DNA from: an uncultured Lachnospiraceae bacterium
GTDB lineage: Bacteria; Bacillota; Clostridia; Lachnospirales; Lachnospiraceae
Assembly: GCA_910579495.1 (NCBI GenBank)
Contig: CAJTVD010000060.1
Location: forward strand, 1-24,905
Direction: 5' to 3'
DNA: 24,905 nucleotides
Numbering within the stretch: the first letter of the stretch is position 1; each line of letters opens with the position of its first letter. The translations under genes were made by a program, and so were the position numbers. The notes below the pieces were generated by a model. It did not search any database and was not told where the DNA came from. It worked only from the letters and a program-made list of their open reading frames with translations. Below are positions 15,400-23,611 of the stretch, piece by piece.

Positions 15400-16513
15400 G
15401 CACACAGGCAAAGAAACTGGGGCTAGGGATTTTCAAAAGAGGCTTGCACTAAGGACAACAGTCCAGTTTCTCACAGTTACCATTGTTTTTGAGGTGGCCT
15501 ATATTCTGCTTAATTTGCTGTTTTTGATAATAATGGGTGCAACAAACCTTGACCAGACGGAAGCGTTTCAGTGGTTTAAGCCATTTATGGTTCCTGTTAT
15601 GGGGGTAGTGTCAGTGGTGGGATGCGGATACATTTCTTATCGTTTTATGCTCCGGCCTTTAGAGCATTTAGAGGAAGTTTCAGAGGCGGCAAAAAAGCTG
15701 GCACAACCTACCGATGCCCCGATTATGCTTTCCGGCAGCCTCAAAAGCATAGAGGATGGCCTGAACAGGGTGCGGCAGCAGGCGCTGGAAAGCCAAAAGG
15801 ATGCCCAGGTTAAAGGACAGCGCAAAGAGGATTTGCTGGTATATCTTGCCCATGATTTGAAAACCCCCCTTACAAGCGTTCTCGGATATTTAAAGCTGAT
15901 TGAGGATCAGCCGGAAATCACGCCGGAGCTGGTCCACAAGTATAGCGGAATTGCCAGAAAGAAAGCCCAGCGTTTAGAAGAACTTATCAACGAATTTTTT
16001 GAGGTCACCCGGTTCAGCACACACAAATTGTCATTAGAGCAGGTACAGACCCATTTAAGCCGGATGCTCATGCAGATTACCTATGAATTTAACCCTATTC
16101 TTGTGGAAAAAGGGCTGGAATGGGATTTGCAGATTGCGGAGAATGTTGAAATCATGTGTGATGCGGATAAATTGGAACGGGCCGTTGATAACCTGGTCCG
16201 CAACGCAGTCAGTTACAGTTATCCAAATACGAAAATTTTCTTTTCTATGGAACAAACAAGTGACAGTATCAGGATCTGTATCCAAAATAAGGGGCCTGCA
16301 ATACCGCCTGAAAAGTTGGGGCGGATATTTGAACAGTTTTACCGGCTGGATGCTGCCCGTTCTTCCGGTACAGGAGGCGCTGGGCTGGGACTGGCGATTG
16401 CAAAAGAAATCATCGAACTGCACCATGGGACGATTGGTGCATACAGTGAGGGGGAGAATATCCAGTTTGTGGTCCGGCTTCCCCTGGACAGTCAGAAAAT
16501 CGCAAGAATTTAG
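15392..16513 (+). CDS. Sensor histidine kinase, VanS-like
   Basis: Membrane sensor kinase of 373 residues when started at TTG 15392, which overlaps the regulator stop (TTGAGTAA) and follows a GGGGGGTGGGG tract. An upstream in-frame ATG would run deep into the regulator gene. Two membrane helices (about residues 23-50 and 64-86) flank a very short extracellular loop of about 15 residues. This suggests sensing within the membrane or through the partner transporter. A HAMP-like linker leads to the phospho-acceptor AHDLKTPLTSVLGYL (His about 153). The ATPase domain has the N box DNLVRNAVSYSYPN (about 265), NKGPAIP, FEQFYRL and GTGGAGLGL. It is VanS-like in arrangement; the partner ABC genes point to antimicrobial-peptide or bacteriocin response. 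Confidence 0.91.
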   Translation: MSKHTGKETGARDFQKRLALRTTVQFLTVTIVFEVAYILLNLLFLIIMGATNLDQTEAFQWFKPFMVPVMGVVSVVGCGYISYRFMLRPLEHLEEVSEAAKKLAQPTDAPIMLSGSLKSIEDGLNRVRQQALESQKDAQVKGQRKEDLLVYLAHDLKTPLTSVLGYLKLIEDQPEITPELVHKYSGIARKKAQRLEELINEFFEVTRFSTHKLSLEQVQTHLSRMLMQITYEFNPILVEKGLEWDLQIAENVEIMCDADKLERAVDNLVRNAVSYSYPNTKIFFSMEQTSDSIRICIQNKGPAIPPEKLGRIFEQFYRLDAARSSGTGGAGLGLAIAKEIIELHHGTIGAYSEGENIQFVVRLPLDSQKIARI

Positions 16514-16560
16514 TCACAAAGAAATCATGTACCACTCATAATAAACGAAAGCACTATTTC

Positions 16561-16602
16561 CCCTGCCTTGATATACTTTCAATATTAAGGCAGGGAATTT
16601 TT
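16561..16602 (+). terminator. Terminator or attenuator hairpin before the DUF1430-like gene
   Basis: CCCTGCCTTGATAT (16561-16574) pairs with ATATTAAGGCAGGG (16582-16595), 14 bp with one G-T pair, around the 7-base loop ACTTTCA. AATTTTT follows directly. This is a good intrinsic terminator for the kinase transcript. It ends only 5 bases before the AGGAGGG of the next gene, so it may instead act as an attenuator that limits read-through into the exporter genes. Confidence 0.75.
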
Positions 16603-16620
16603 ATGTTAGGAGGGTCCAAA

Positions 16621-18666
16621 ATGAAAAAACTAATGGCCTTTTGTTTTATTATCCTCTTTAGTGTCCTATCAGCGTTGTCTTGTTTTAACTTTGCCTTTGA
16701 CCCGCTGGACCGGATAGAGGGGGATAAAATTACCATCACCATTGAAAAGCCAAAAAACATAAGCAACAGGGATTTTCTTGCAGAAATTGACCATGCGCTG
16801 GAGGTGGCCAATGGGGACTTGATGCTGCGCCGGGTTGAAAATGTGGGTGGTAAAGCCCATTATCAATACTTCAAAACCAGCCATACCACAGATTTTTTGG
16901 ACATCAGCACCAAGGCAGGTGGCAGGCACCTGGAAAGCGGGGAATGTATTTCTACCACAGAGCCTGCCGGATATACCGTATATCGGCTAAACGCTCCGGG
17001 GCTTATGCAGGATATTTCTTTATACCCATGGGCTGATGCAAGGCAGTATGACCTTTCTGCAGCTACTTATTATGTGAAAATGGGCCAGCAATCTGCTGTA
17101 ATAGACGTTCTCAGGCAGCTTGGATACAGCGTCACGGCCAACCCGGCAGCCTATATTTCCGGCCAATTTTCTGTTTTGCTTTTCGGCTTTGTCCCGGCCT
17201 TTATGCTGGTGGCAAGCATGGCCTTTTACGTCCTGGCTGGCGGGAAAAAGAATGTCCTTAAGAAAATGGAGGGTTATAAGGCCCGCGACATCTTAGCGGA
17301 TAATGCCAGGGAGATATTCCCGATATTTGCAATCAGCTTCCTGGCGGTTAAAATGGTTAATTTGATGGTAGCTGGGGCGTTGTACCAAACTGCGTTACCG
17401 CAATATATCCTGTTTTCCCTGCCGGACATTGCTATTTTGGCAGCTGTAGCCTTGGCAGGCTGGATACTTTCAGCATTACTCATCCGCAGGCAGAACGGTA
17501 CCGGATATATCAAGGGCCGTGTCCCAAGACGGGGGATATATGTTACAACCATTCTGGCAAAAGGGGTATTCGTTGCTTTTATCATCTTTTTCCTGTCCAT
17601 TGCTGCCCGTAATGCTGCCATTTCGTATCATACGGTGCAGGCGTCACAGTTCCTTGCGGATAAGGTGGAGGGATATGTGACGGTCCCGGTTAACACAAGC
17701 AATGCTTCTGCGCAAAATCTGGCTGAAAACTACAAAGCCTTTTATTTAGCTACAGTGGGGCGCTACCAGGGTATTTTGGTGGATTCTGGCAATTACGAAT
17801 ATAACCTGATTAGCGGGCGCACACCGGCAGAAGAGTTTGGCCAGACATCCATTACGGTCAACCGCAACTATCTGGACTTTAACCCGATTTACCATAGGAA
17901 CGGGAGCCTGGTCACCGGCGGGCAGCTTTCTGATACCGGCGTTTATGTGCTGGTTCCTGCATCAAGGGAACAGGAAAAAGAAACATGGCGTGGCTATGTC
18001 CAGAGGGCCTACGGAATGGAGGCAGTCTTTATTCCTTATGACGAAGAGGCCAGTAAAATCTATTCTTACAACGCCAATACAGGCACAGGAAATTATGGCG
18101 CATTAGGGGATCCGGTTATTTTAGTGATAGGGGATGAACAAATAGATGGCATCTTTGCCCTAAGCTATTGTTCTAAAGGGGCTTATTTTCTAAATGTTCC
18201 CGGAGAAGACGCTTATACGGAGCTGCTGCCGGTTTTGCAGGAAACCGGGATTGCCCCGGTGACGCTGGGACTGCCCTCGGTTGCGTCTACTTTTTCAGAA
18301 ACCGTCAATCACCAGCGGCAAATGCTGGCGCTCTATGGTACGCAATCGGTGATACTGCTGCTGGGGCTAATCTGCCTGTGTATCTTCAGTGCGGGACTGT
18401 ACTGTGAAAATTATAAAAGAAAAATTGCCTGCTGTCTGGCGGAAGGATATTCCCTGCTGCACTGTATCCAAAAGCATTTGGCAATTGCCCTCATTTATTA
18501 TGTTTGTGTAGTTGCGGTGCTTCATTTTGCCAGCAGGGAAATGAGGGTATCCCTGAATTATCTGCTTCTGCCTGGGGCTTTTGCTGGCGAGCTGGTAATC
18601 ACCCTGGCCATCAGCCGGGGATATGCAAAAGAAAACCTTTATCAAATTATGAAAGGAGCTGAATGA
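16621..18666 (+). CDS. DUF1430-like bacteriocin-associated integral membrane protein
   Basis: Polytopic membrane protein of 681 residues. ATG 16621 (MKKLMAFCFIILF) is 6 bases after AGGAGGG and is preferred over an ATG six codons upstream. One N-terminal helix is followed by an outside domain of about 150 residues. A group of helices (about 185-210, 235-295, 305-335) comes next, then a second outside domain of about 230 residues, and three final helices (about 580-665). Size, layout and the adjoining ATPase match the bacteriocin-associated membrane family (DUF1430) found with lactococcin-972-type export ATPases; this is by overall resemblance, not a unique motif. It probably forms the permease of an FtsX-like ABC complex giving export of, or immunity to, a bacteriocin. 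No bacteriocin precursor gene was found nearby, so resistance is the more economical reading. Confidence 0.7.
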   Translation: MKKLMAFCFIILFSVLSALSCFNFAFDPLDRIEGDKITITIEKPKNISNRDFLAEIDHALEVANGDLMLRRVENVGGKAHYQYFKTSHTTDFLDISTKAGGRHLESGECISTTEPAGYTVYRLNAPGLMQDISLYPWADARQYDLSAATYYVKMGQQSAVIDVLRQLGYSVTANPAAYISGQFSVLLFGFVPAFMLVASMAFYVLAGGKKNVLKKMEGYKARDILADNAREIFPIFAISFLAVKMVNLMVAGALYQTALPQYILFSLPDIAILAAVALAGWILSALLIRRQNGTGYIKGRVPRRGIYVTTILAKGVFVAFIIFFLSIAARNAAISYHTVQASQFLADKVEGYVTVPVNTSNASAQNLAENYKAFYLATVGRYQGILVDSGNYEYNLISGRTPAEEFGQTSITVNRNYLDFNPIYHRNGSLVTGGQLSDTGVYVLVPASREQEKETWRGYVQRAYGMEAVFIPYDEEASKIYSYNANTGTGNYGALGDPVILVIGDEQIDGIFALSYCSKGAYFLNVPGEDAYTELLPVLQETGIAPVTLGLPSVASTFSETVNHQRQMLALYGTQSVILLLGLICLCIFSAGLYCENYKRKIACCLAEGYSLLHCIQKHLAIALIYYVCVVAVLHFASREMRVSLNYLLLPGAFAGELVITLAISRGYAKENLYQIMKGAE

Positions 18667-18667
18667 T

Positions 18668-19372
18668 ATGGCAGACATTATCTTATCCAATATCTGCAAA
18701 AAGTTTGGCGGCAAAACCCTGTTTAAAAATTTTTCCCTGAAGGTTGGGCGGGGAGAATTTCTTGCTATTATGGGGGAAAGCGGTGCAGGAAAGACAACTT
18801 TACTGAATATGATGAGCCTGCTGGAACGTCCGGACAGCGGGAACATTGTCCTTTGCGGCCAGAAGAACCCGGATTTTTCCTCCCCCACAGCGGTCAGCCT
18901 GCGCCGCCGCCATATCTCATATTTGTTTCAAAATTACGGCCTGATTGATACGGAAACTGTGGAAAGCAATATGCGCACCGCAACGCACTTTAAGGCCATC
19001 AGCAGTAAAAAAGAACGGCTTTTGATTGCAGGTGCGCTAGGAAAGGTAGGATTGCAGGGATATGAAAAGAGAAAGGCCTACACATTAAGCGGCGGGGAAC
19101 AGCAGCGTGTGGCACTGGCAAAGGTAATTGCCAAATCCCCACAGATTATTTTTGCTGATGAGCCCACTGGCAGCCTGGATGGACGCAACAGGGACTATGT
19201 GTTGGAGATCTTGCAGGAGCTTAACTGCCAGGGGAAAACGATCGTTGTTGTTACCCATGATCCTTATGTAAATGAATGTGCCAGCCGCCACATCATGTTA
19301 AAAAACGATGCTTCCCTCCCCAAATGCCAGGAGGGCGAAAATACATGGAATGGCTTTTCCGGTGTCTCCTGA
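18668..19372 (+). CDS. ABC transporter ATP-binding protein, lactococcin-972-export/MacB-like
   Basis: Cytoplasmic ATPase of 234 residues, the normal size of MacB/LolD-like subunits. Walker A GESGAGKTT (about residues 36-44), the Q loop in YLFQNYGLID, signature LSGGEQQRVALAK, Walker B IIFADEPTGSLD and the H-loop VVTHD are all intact. FQNYGLI and the short D-rich helical region are typical of the group described as putative bacteriocin export ATPases. ATG 18668 follows the membrane-protein stop by one base, with AAAGGAG 9 bases upstream, so the two are translated together. It should power the upstream DUF1430-like protein. The C-terminal tail after HIMLKND is poorly conserved. Confidence 0.9.
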   Translation: MADIILSNICKKFGGKTLFKNFSLKVGRGEFLAIMGESGAGKTTLLNMMSLLERPDSGNIVLCGQKNPDFSSPTAVSLRRRHISYLFQNYGLIDTETVESNMRTATHFKAISSKKERLLIAGALGKVGLQGYEKRKAYTLSGGEQQRVALAKVIAKSPQIIFADEPTGSLDGRNRDYVLEILQELNCQGKTIVVVTHDPYVNECASRHIMLKNDASLPKCQEGENTWNGFSGVS

Positions 19373-19597
19373 TAGAATAAATAAAAGATGGGACATATGC
19401 AGTGCGTAAGCTGAAGGCATTTGAAAAAGGAAACCCTGCCATTTCTGCAGGCATGATACTTTTCAGGGGACAGGATTTTAAGAAAAACTTTAAGGGCGTT
19501 TTGATCATTTGGCATCAATGCCCCGTTATTATTGATATATACAAATCTGTTAAGGAGAGGAGCTGATAGCATTGTGGATAGGGAAGAGGGGCGTTCC
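19373..19597. other. Intergenic region before the ECF sigma gene
   Basis: About 200 bases without a convincing gene. It contains a small CCTGC/GCAGG stem and a GGCAT-CA-ATGCC dyad (19511-19522), and AGGAGAGGAG (19553-19562) in front of the GTG alternative start of the sigma gene. A GGAAACC element lies around 19430 and is a possible ECF-type -35, but no matching -10 could be assigned, so autoregulation by the sigma factor remains only possible. Confidence 0.4.
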
Positions 19598-20125
19598 ATG
19601 GAAGAAGTACCTTCCGATGATGACCTGGTAGGACGGATAAGGCTTGGTGATGAAAAAGCGGCTGAGGAATTGATCAAACGTTATTATACATCCATCTTGT
19701 ATTATTGCAAAAGACAGTGCTTTAACTGGGAGAGGGCAGAGGATCTGACGCAGGAGACTTTTTTGAAGCTGTTTAAAAATCTGCCAGGGTATAAAGGGAA
19801 AAGAAAATTTAAGGCATATTTATATACGATAGCAAAGCATCTGTGTATTGATGAAAGCAGGAAAATAGAAGTTTATCCATTGGAAAATGAAGAGGAAATC
19901 AGGGATACAAGTGATGGGATGCGCCAAATAGAGGATAAATCAGAAATAGATTATCTCTTAAAGGTTTTATCACCGGAGCAAAGAGAAGCGGTCATTTTAC
20001 GGTTTGGGGAGCAGCTTTCCTTTTGGGAAATCGCAAAGGTAATGGGATGCAATTTGCGCACAGCACAGAGCAGGGTTAGGAATGCCCTGAAAATTATGAG
20101 GAAGGAGCAGGAAAATGGGAGGTAA
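19598..20125 (+). CDS. ECF-type RNA polymerase sigma factor
   Basis: Group IV sigma-70 factor of 175 residues from ATG 19598. Region 2 runs from AAEELIKRYYTSILYYCKRQ through the core-binding motif DLTQETFLKLF (about residue 48) to YTIAKHLCIDESRK. Region 4 (about residues 125-170) has LSPEQREAVILRFGEQLSFWEIAKVM and the recognition helix NLRTAQSRVRNAL. GAGGGG lies 6 bases before ATG 19598. A GTG at 19574 behind AGGAGAGGAG would add eight residues and cannot be excluded. The gene overlaps the next membrane protein by 11 bases, and an ABC pair follows, a layout like the B. subtilis sigY-yxl operon. It probably responds to envelope stress and directs its own operon. Confidence 0.9.
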   Translation: MEEVPSDDDLVGRIRLGDEKAAEELIKRYYTSILYYCKRQCFNWERAEDLTQETFLKLFKNLPGYKGKRKFKAYLYTIAKHLCIDESRKIEVYPLENEEEIRDTSDGMRQIEDKSEIDYLLKVLSPEQREAVILRFGEQLSFWEIAKVMGCNLRTAQSRVRNALKIMRKEQENGR

Positions 20126-20909
20126 GGAGTTAAAGAGGTATTTGCAGCAGTCCTTACGGCAGGGGCCAGGACTGGAAAAGAAGCCTGATGGAAATGGGGC
20201 CAGGATGAAAGAAACGATAAATTTATGTACTGAAATAATGCGGGAACAGAAATTGGGGCAAAAACCCCAAGAAGAACCAAGAACAGGTTTTATCCAGTAT
20301 TTATCAGATATTTTCCGTTTTGAGGGGATATCTATATTGGGGTTACAGGCGCTTGTATTATTTACCGTGTGCCTGAAAATTTCTACAATAGAAGATATTC
20401 CCCAATATATACCGGTTTTCATGCCCCTGTTTGTACTGGCAGCCATGCCGGTTATGTTCAGATGCCAGTATTATGGGATGAGTGAACTGGAAGCTGTTAC
20501 AAGGGCTTCCGGTTCACAGATTCTATTGGCAAAACTGGTTCTGGCCGGGGCAGCAAATCTTGTATGCATCACAGTCCTTATTTCTTTTGGGGTACATCTC
20601 CAAGATTCGTGCAGGGAAATAGGGCGGATGATTTTATACTGCCTGGTTCCCTATTTGGTCTGCATGGCCAGTATGCTGCGCCTGATTCGGCTGCGTAGGA
20701 AAGAAAACATACAAATATGCACAGTATTAGTGCTTGGTTCCTGCCTGTGCTGGGGAGTACTGGCAAAGACTATGCCGTGGCTGTATGAAGCGTCTGCCTT
20801 TGGCATATGGATCGTTGCTTTTTTGTTTTTTGCGGTGTTTTTTATAAAGGAAATTTGCTTTATCATAACAACAAGAAAGGAAGGGAAAATATATGGAATT
20901 ATCAATTGA
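20115..20909 (+). CDS. Six-helix membrane protein, possible anti-sigma or transporter partner
   Basis: Unrecognised membrane protein of 264 residues. The first 75 residues are polar and charged (MGGKELKRYLQQSLRQGPGL) and should be cytoplasmic. About six membrane helices follow: near residues 74-92, 100-120, 140-163, 176-195, 203-222 and 228-250. Its start overlaps the sigma gene by 11 bases, and its end overlaps the ATPase gene by 17, so all are tightly coupled. In sigma-Y-like operons the membrane protein encoded next to the sigma factor restrains it. By position this protein is a candidate membrane anti-sigma factor, with the N-terminal tail as sigma-binding part, but no ZAS motif (HxxxCxxC) is visible. 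It could instead be an extra permease subunit. Confidence 0.6.
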   Translation: MGGKELKRYLQQSLRQGPGLEKKPDGNGARMKETINLCTEIMREQKLGQKPQEEPRTGFIQYLSDIFRFEGISILGLQALVLFTVCLKISTIEDIPQYIPVFMPLFVLAAMPVMFRCQYYGMSELEAVTRASGSQILLAKLVLAGAANLVCITVLISFGVHLQDSCREIGRMILYCLVPYLVCMASMLRLIRLRRKENIQICTVLVLGSCLCWGVLAKTMPWLYEASAFGIWIVAFLFFAVFFIKEICFIITTRKEGKIYGIIN

Positions 20910-21771
20910 CCGTTTGACAAAGCATTACGGAAGTAAAATAGCGGTAGATTGTGTCAGTGCAACTTTAAAACCGGGAGTCTATGGGCTTTTGGGAGCCAAC
21001 GGCGCTGGAAAGACAACGCTGATGCGGATGCTGTGTGCCATTTTGGAAGCAACATCGGGAGAGGTTCTTTTGGATGGAAAGGAAGTAACCTCTATGGGTG
21101 CCGATTATAGAAATGTATTGGGGTATCTTCCGCAGGATTTTGGGTATTATCCGGGTTATACTGCAAAGGAATTTTTGATGTATATTTCTGCCCTTAAGGG
21201 GATACCAAAGGACATTGCCCAAAAAAGGACGGGAGAATTATTAGAGGAGGTAGGTTTAGGTGAGGCTGCCCATAAGAAACTAAGGACTTTTTCCGGCGGT
21301 ATGAAGCAAAGGGTAGGAATTGCACAGGCATTGCTTAATAACCCGGAAATTCTGGTCTTGGATGAGCCGACAGCGGGATTAGACCCCAAAGAGAGGGTGC
21401 GTTTCCGCAACCTGCTTTCCGATTATGCAGGAGATAAAATTGTGATTCTGTCTACACACATTGTTTCTGATATTGAGGCAATAGCGGATGAAGTCCTGCT
21501 TATGAAAAAAGGGAAATTTGTATTACAGGGCAGTGTCCCTGATTTAATTAAAAAAGCGGAGGGAAAAGTTTGGGAGCTTACGGTGCCGCAGGAAGATGCA
21601 AGAAAGTGGCAGGCAAAATCAACGGTTGCAAATTTAAGGCATGAGGGCAGGCAGGTGGTGCTGCGTATCATTTCAGGGCATATGCCGGATGGGATGGCTG
21701 TTCCATGTGAAGCAACCTTAGAAGACTTATATCTATATTATTTCCCCACAGGGCAGGAAGGAGTGAAGTAA
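20893..21771 (+). CDS. ABC transporter ATP-binding protein (ABC-2/YxlF type)
   Basis: Cytoplasmic ATPase of 292 residues with Walker A GANGAGKTT (about residues 34-42), Q loop GYLPQDFGYY, signature FSGGMKQRVGIAQ, Walker B ILVLDEPTAGLDP and the H-loop ILSTHIVSD. A C-terminal accessory region of about 80 residues follows, as in drug- and lantibiotic-resistance ATPases. The YLPQDFG and PKERVRFRNLL segments are typical of the YxlF/BcrA-like set. AGGAAGGG lies upstream of the ATG within the preceding gene. It should energise the permease that begins two bases after its stop. Export or removal of a membrane-active compound is likely, but the substrate is unknown. Confidence 0.92.
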   Translation: MELSIDRLTKHYGSKIAVDCVSATLKPGVYGLLGANGAGKTTLMRMLCAILEATSGEVLLDGKEVTSMGADYRNVLGYLPQDFGYYPGYTAKEFLMYISALKGIPKDIAQKRTGELLEEVGLGEAAHKKLRTFSGGMKQRVGIAQALLNNPEILVLDEPTAGLDPKERVRFRNLLSDYAGDKIVILSTHIVSDIEAIADEVLLMKKGKFVLQGSVPDLIKKAEGKVWELTVPQEDARKWQAKSTVANLRHEGRQVVLRIISGHMPDGMAVPCEATLEDLYLYYFPTGQEGVK

Positions 21772-21773
21772 CT

Positions 21774-23036
21774 ATGGAACTATTTTTGTCGGAACATAAA
21801 AAACTATGGCGGAGGGCTGGCACAAAAATAAGCGTTTTCGTGTGTTTCCTGTATCTGGTAGTATTCGGGAGTATCCTTTCTTTTCAGTGGTTTAATTTTG
21901 GAAGCAAAGTTGATTTTACAAGCTCTGATTTCGGGAGAAATTTCAATGGATATGCCGCTATAAGAGACCGGCAGGAGTATGCGCTTTCATTTGGGGGAGA
22001 CTTAACTGACGGATCCCTGCAACAAATAGTACAAGATTACCAGCAAATGGAAGCGGCTGATAGCAAAAGGGCATGGGATTTAACTGACTGGGCCATTCTC
22101 AATGATTGGCTGAGAAATTTGTGGCCTGAACTTCATGAGCCGGGAAGCTATCAGGTTGCTATCAGCTATTTTGAACCGGAAAAATTGACCGATTTTTATG
22201 GAAGAAGGCAACAGGTCCTTGAAAAATATCTGGAAAATAATAATCAGACGGGGAAAGAAAAGGAATATTTACTGCAAATAGATGAAAGGGTAAGTAAACC
22301 ATTTTATTATGGATGGATACAAGGCTGGCAAAATCTCCTGAGTAAGACGATTGATTTATCGGCAAAGTCAATGGCACTGTTTCTTGCGATTGTTTTGTCC
22401 ACATTGTTTGCCGGAGAATGGCATGACAATACAAGCTTATTAGTACTGACAACAAAAAACGGACGGAAAAAAATTGCTTTTGCTAAAATAGTTACCGGCC
22501 TGGTGTTTACAGTGGAATTATTTGCAATGGTTGCAATTTGCGGTATTGTATCGCAGCTTTTCTTTATGGGGACTACCGGGTGGGATATGCCGGTTCAGAT
22601 GATTAAACTTACTGCAATTGCACCTATGAACATGGTGCAGGCAGAAATTTATGAGTGGGCATTTACACTGCTTGGGATGGCCGGATATGCCGGGATTGTT
22701 ATGCTAATATCTTCGGCTGTAAAAAGTAATGTGCTTGCATTAATTCTTAGCCTGGCAGTTGTATATGTTCCAACGGTAATTGAACCGTATCTTCCCGGCG
22801 TATTACTGAAAACGTTAAGTTTCATTCCATTAGTGGGAAGTGGGACTGATATTTTCCGGACATATACATTCCATATCTTTGGAAAATATATCTGGTCGCC
22901 ATATCTGATGATTATCGTCCCTGTGCTGGTTGGTATTGCGTGTATGCTGCTTGCTGTGAGGGAATGGGCAGGGAAAGTGAAACCAAGGGGCAATGGCAGA
23001 AAACAGGTGAAAGGAATACATGATGTAAAAGGCTGA
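21774..23036 (+). CDS. ABC-2 type transporter permease
   Basis: Membrane subunit of 420 residues. One N-terminal helix (about 20-40) is followed by an outside domain of about 150 residues rich in charged and aromatic residues, then a helix bundle from about residue 195 onward with the GEWHDNTSLLVLTT cytoplasmic segment typical of ABC-2 permeases. The last helix (about 377-397) precedes a basic tail. GGAGTGAAG is just upstream of the ATG, and only two bases separate it from the ATPase stop. It is the last gene of the sigma-factor operon. The large extracytoplasmic domain may bind a peptide or envelope precursor. After its TGA the same frame stays open for another 65 codons to 23234. Confidence 0.88.
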   Translation: MELFLSEHKKLWRRAGTKISVFVCFLYLVVFGSILSFQWFNFGSKVDFTSSDFGRNFNGYAAIRDRQEYALSFGGDLTDGSLQQIVQDYQQMEAADSKRAWDLTDWAILNDWLRNLWPELHEPGSYQVAISYFEPEKLTDFYGRRQQVLEKYLENNNQTGKEKEYLLQIDERVSKPFYYGWIQGWQNLLSKTIDLSAKSMALFLAIVLSTLFAGEWHDNTSLLVLTTKNGRKKIAFAKIVTGLVFTVELFAMVAICGIVSQLFFMGTTGWDMPVQMIKLTAIAPMNMVQAEIYEWAFTLLGMAGYAGIVMLISSAVKSNVLALILSLAVVYVPTVIEPYLPGVLLKTLSFIPLVGSGTDIFRTYTFHIFGKYIWSPYLMIIVPVLVGIACMLLAVREWAGKVKPRGNGRKQVKGIHDVKG

Positions 23037-23251
23037 AAGGGAGAGGCTTATAGAAGAAGGGGAGAAAATGCCGGAAAAAATGGCAGTCCTATTACCTTTT
23101 GCCGATATATAGGTTATAAAAGAATTTGCAAGGCGTGGGTATTTCCATCTATTTATAATGGTGAACTGGCACGCCTGAAAAAGGAGTATGGGGAAAATGT
23201 AAAGGGAACCGGGGCGGCTGTGGGCAAGAGATGAGTTGGAGGATAAAAGGA
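23037..23251 (+). other. Geneless stretch with an open frame lacking a start codon
   Basis: From the permease stop to 23234 the same frame has no further stop and encodes segments such as ITFCRYIGYKRICKAW and ELARLKKEYGENVKGTG, which look protein-like. It contains no ATG and no plausible start, so it is not called as a gene. Its TGA (23232-23234) overlaps an ATG at 23231 of the next small frame. It may be a decayed gene tail. I do not recognise the family. Confidence 0.35.
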
Positions 23252-23590
23252 ATGGAAAATATGCGGGAAAGTATTAAAGGCAGGTACGGCAATGAGATTT
23301 TAGGGAAAGTGTTCCAATATTTTATGAGGACAATCCTGCATTTACAGGATAGCGGGATTGAAAAACTGCCATTGCAGAATGACTATGATTACTAAAACTT
23401 CCTTCGGCAGTTCCATCCCATCCAGCCTGCCGGAGTATTCGTCCGGCTTGCGGATGGCCGCCTGGTATTTTCGGATTTTGAGGTTTGGTGGGGTTCACCG
23501 GAATGGCTGGTGAACCCCATTAGTTTTGCCTGTTTGTTTGCGAAATTTGTGCCAGGCAAAAAATCTACTGATGATTCGCCTGTGGAGTGA
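23252..23590 (+). pseudogene. Small gene interrupted by one in-frame stop
   Basis: ATG 23252 is 9 bases after GGAGG (23238-23242) and encodes 47 residues (MENMRESIKGRYGNEILGKV, later LQDSGIEKLPL) to a TAA at 23393-23395. The same frame then continues for 64 codons to a TGA at 23588-23590, with protein-like segments such as RQFHPIQPAGVFVRLADG and VFSDFEVWWGSPEWLVNP. Together they would make a protein of about 111 residues, so the simplest reading is a small cytoplasmic protein gene split by a nonsense mutation. The first 47-residue part could still be made, given its good ribosome binding site. An in-frame ATG at 23231 could extend the start. I do not recognise the family. Confidence 0.5.
23489..23519 (+). 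terminator. Strong stem-loop, possible terminator before merR
   Basis: TGGGGTTCACC (23489-23499) pairs perfectly over 11 bp with GGTGAACCCCA (23509-23519) around a 9-base loop. Only a weak T-rich stretch (TTAGTTTTG) follows. A second repeat, TTTTGCCTG (23524-23532) with CAGGCAAAA (23553-23561), comes next. It could end the sigma-factor operon transcript. It lies inside the second half of the interrupted small frame, so it may be a coincidence of coding sequence or a sign that the frame is no longer used. Confidence 0.5.
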
Positions 23591-23611
23591 ACATAATTTT
23601 TCCATAAGGTA

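Noticed and set aside
14698..16513. Vancomycin resistance locus
   Set aside because: The regulator and kinase resemble VanR/VanS, but no vanH, ligase, vanX, vanY or vanT gene is present downstream.
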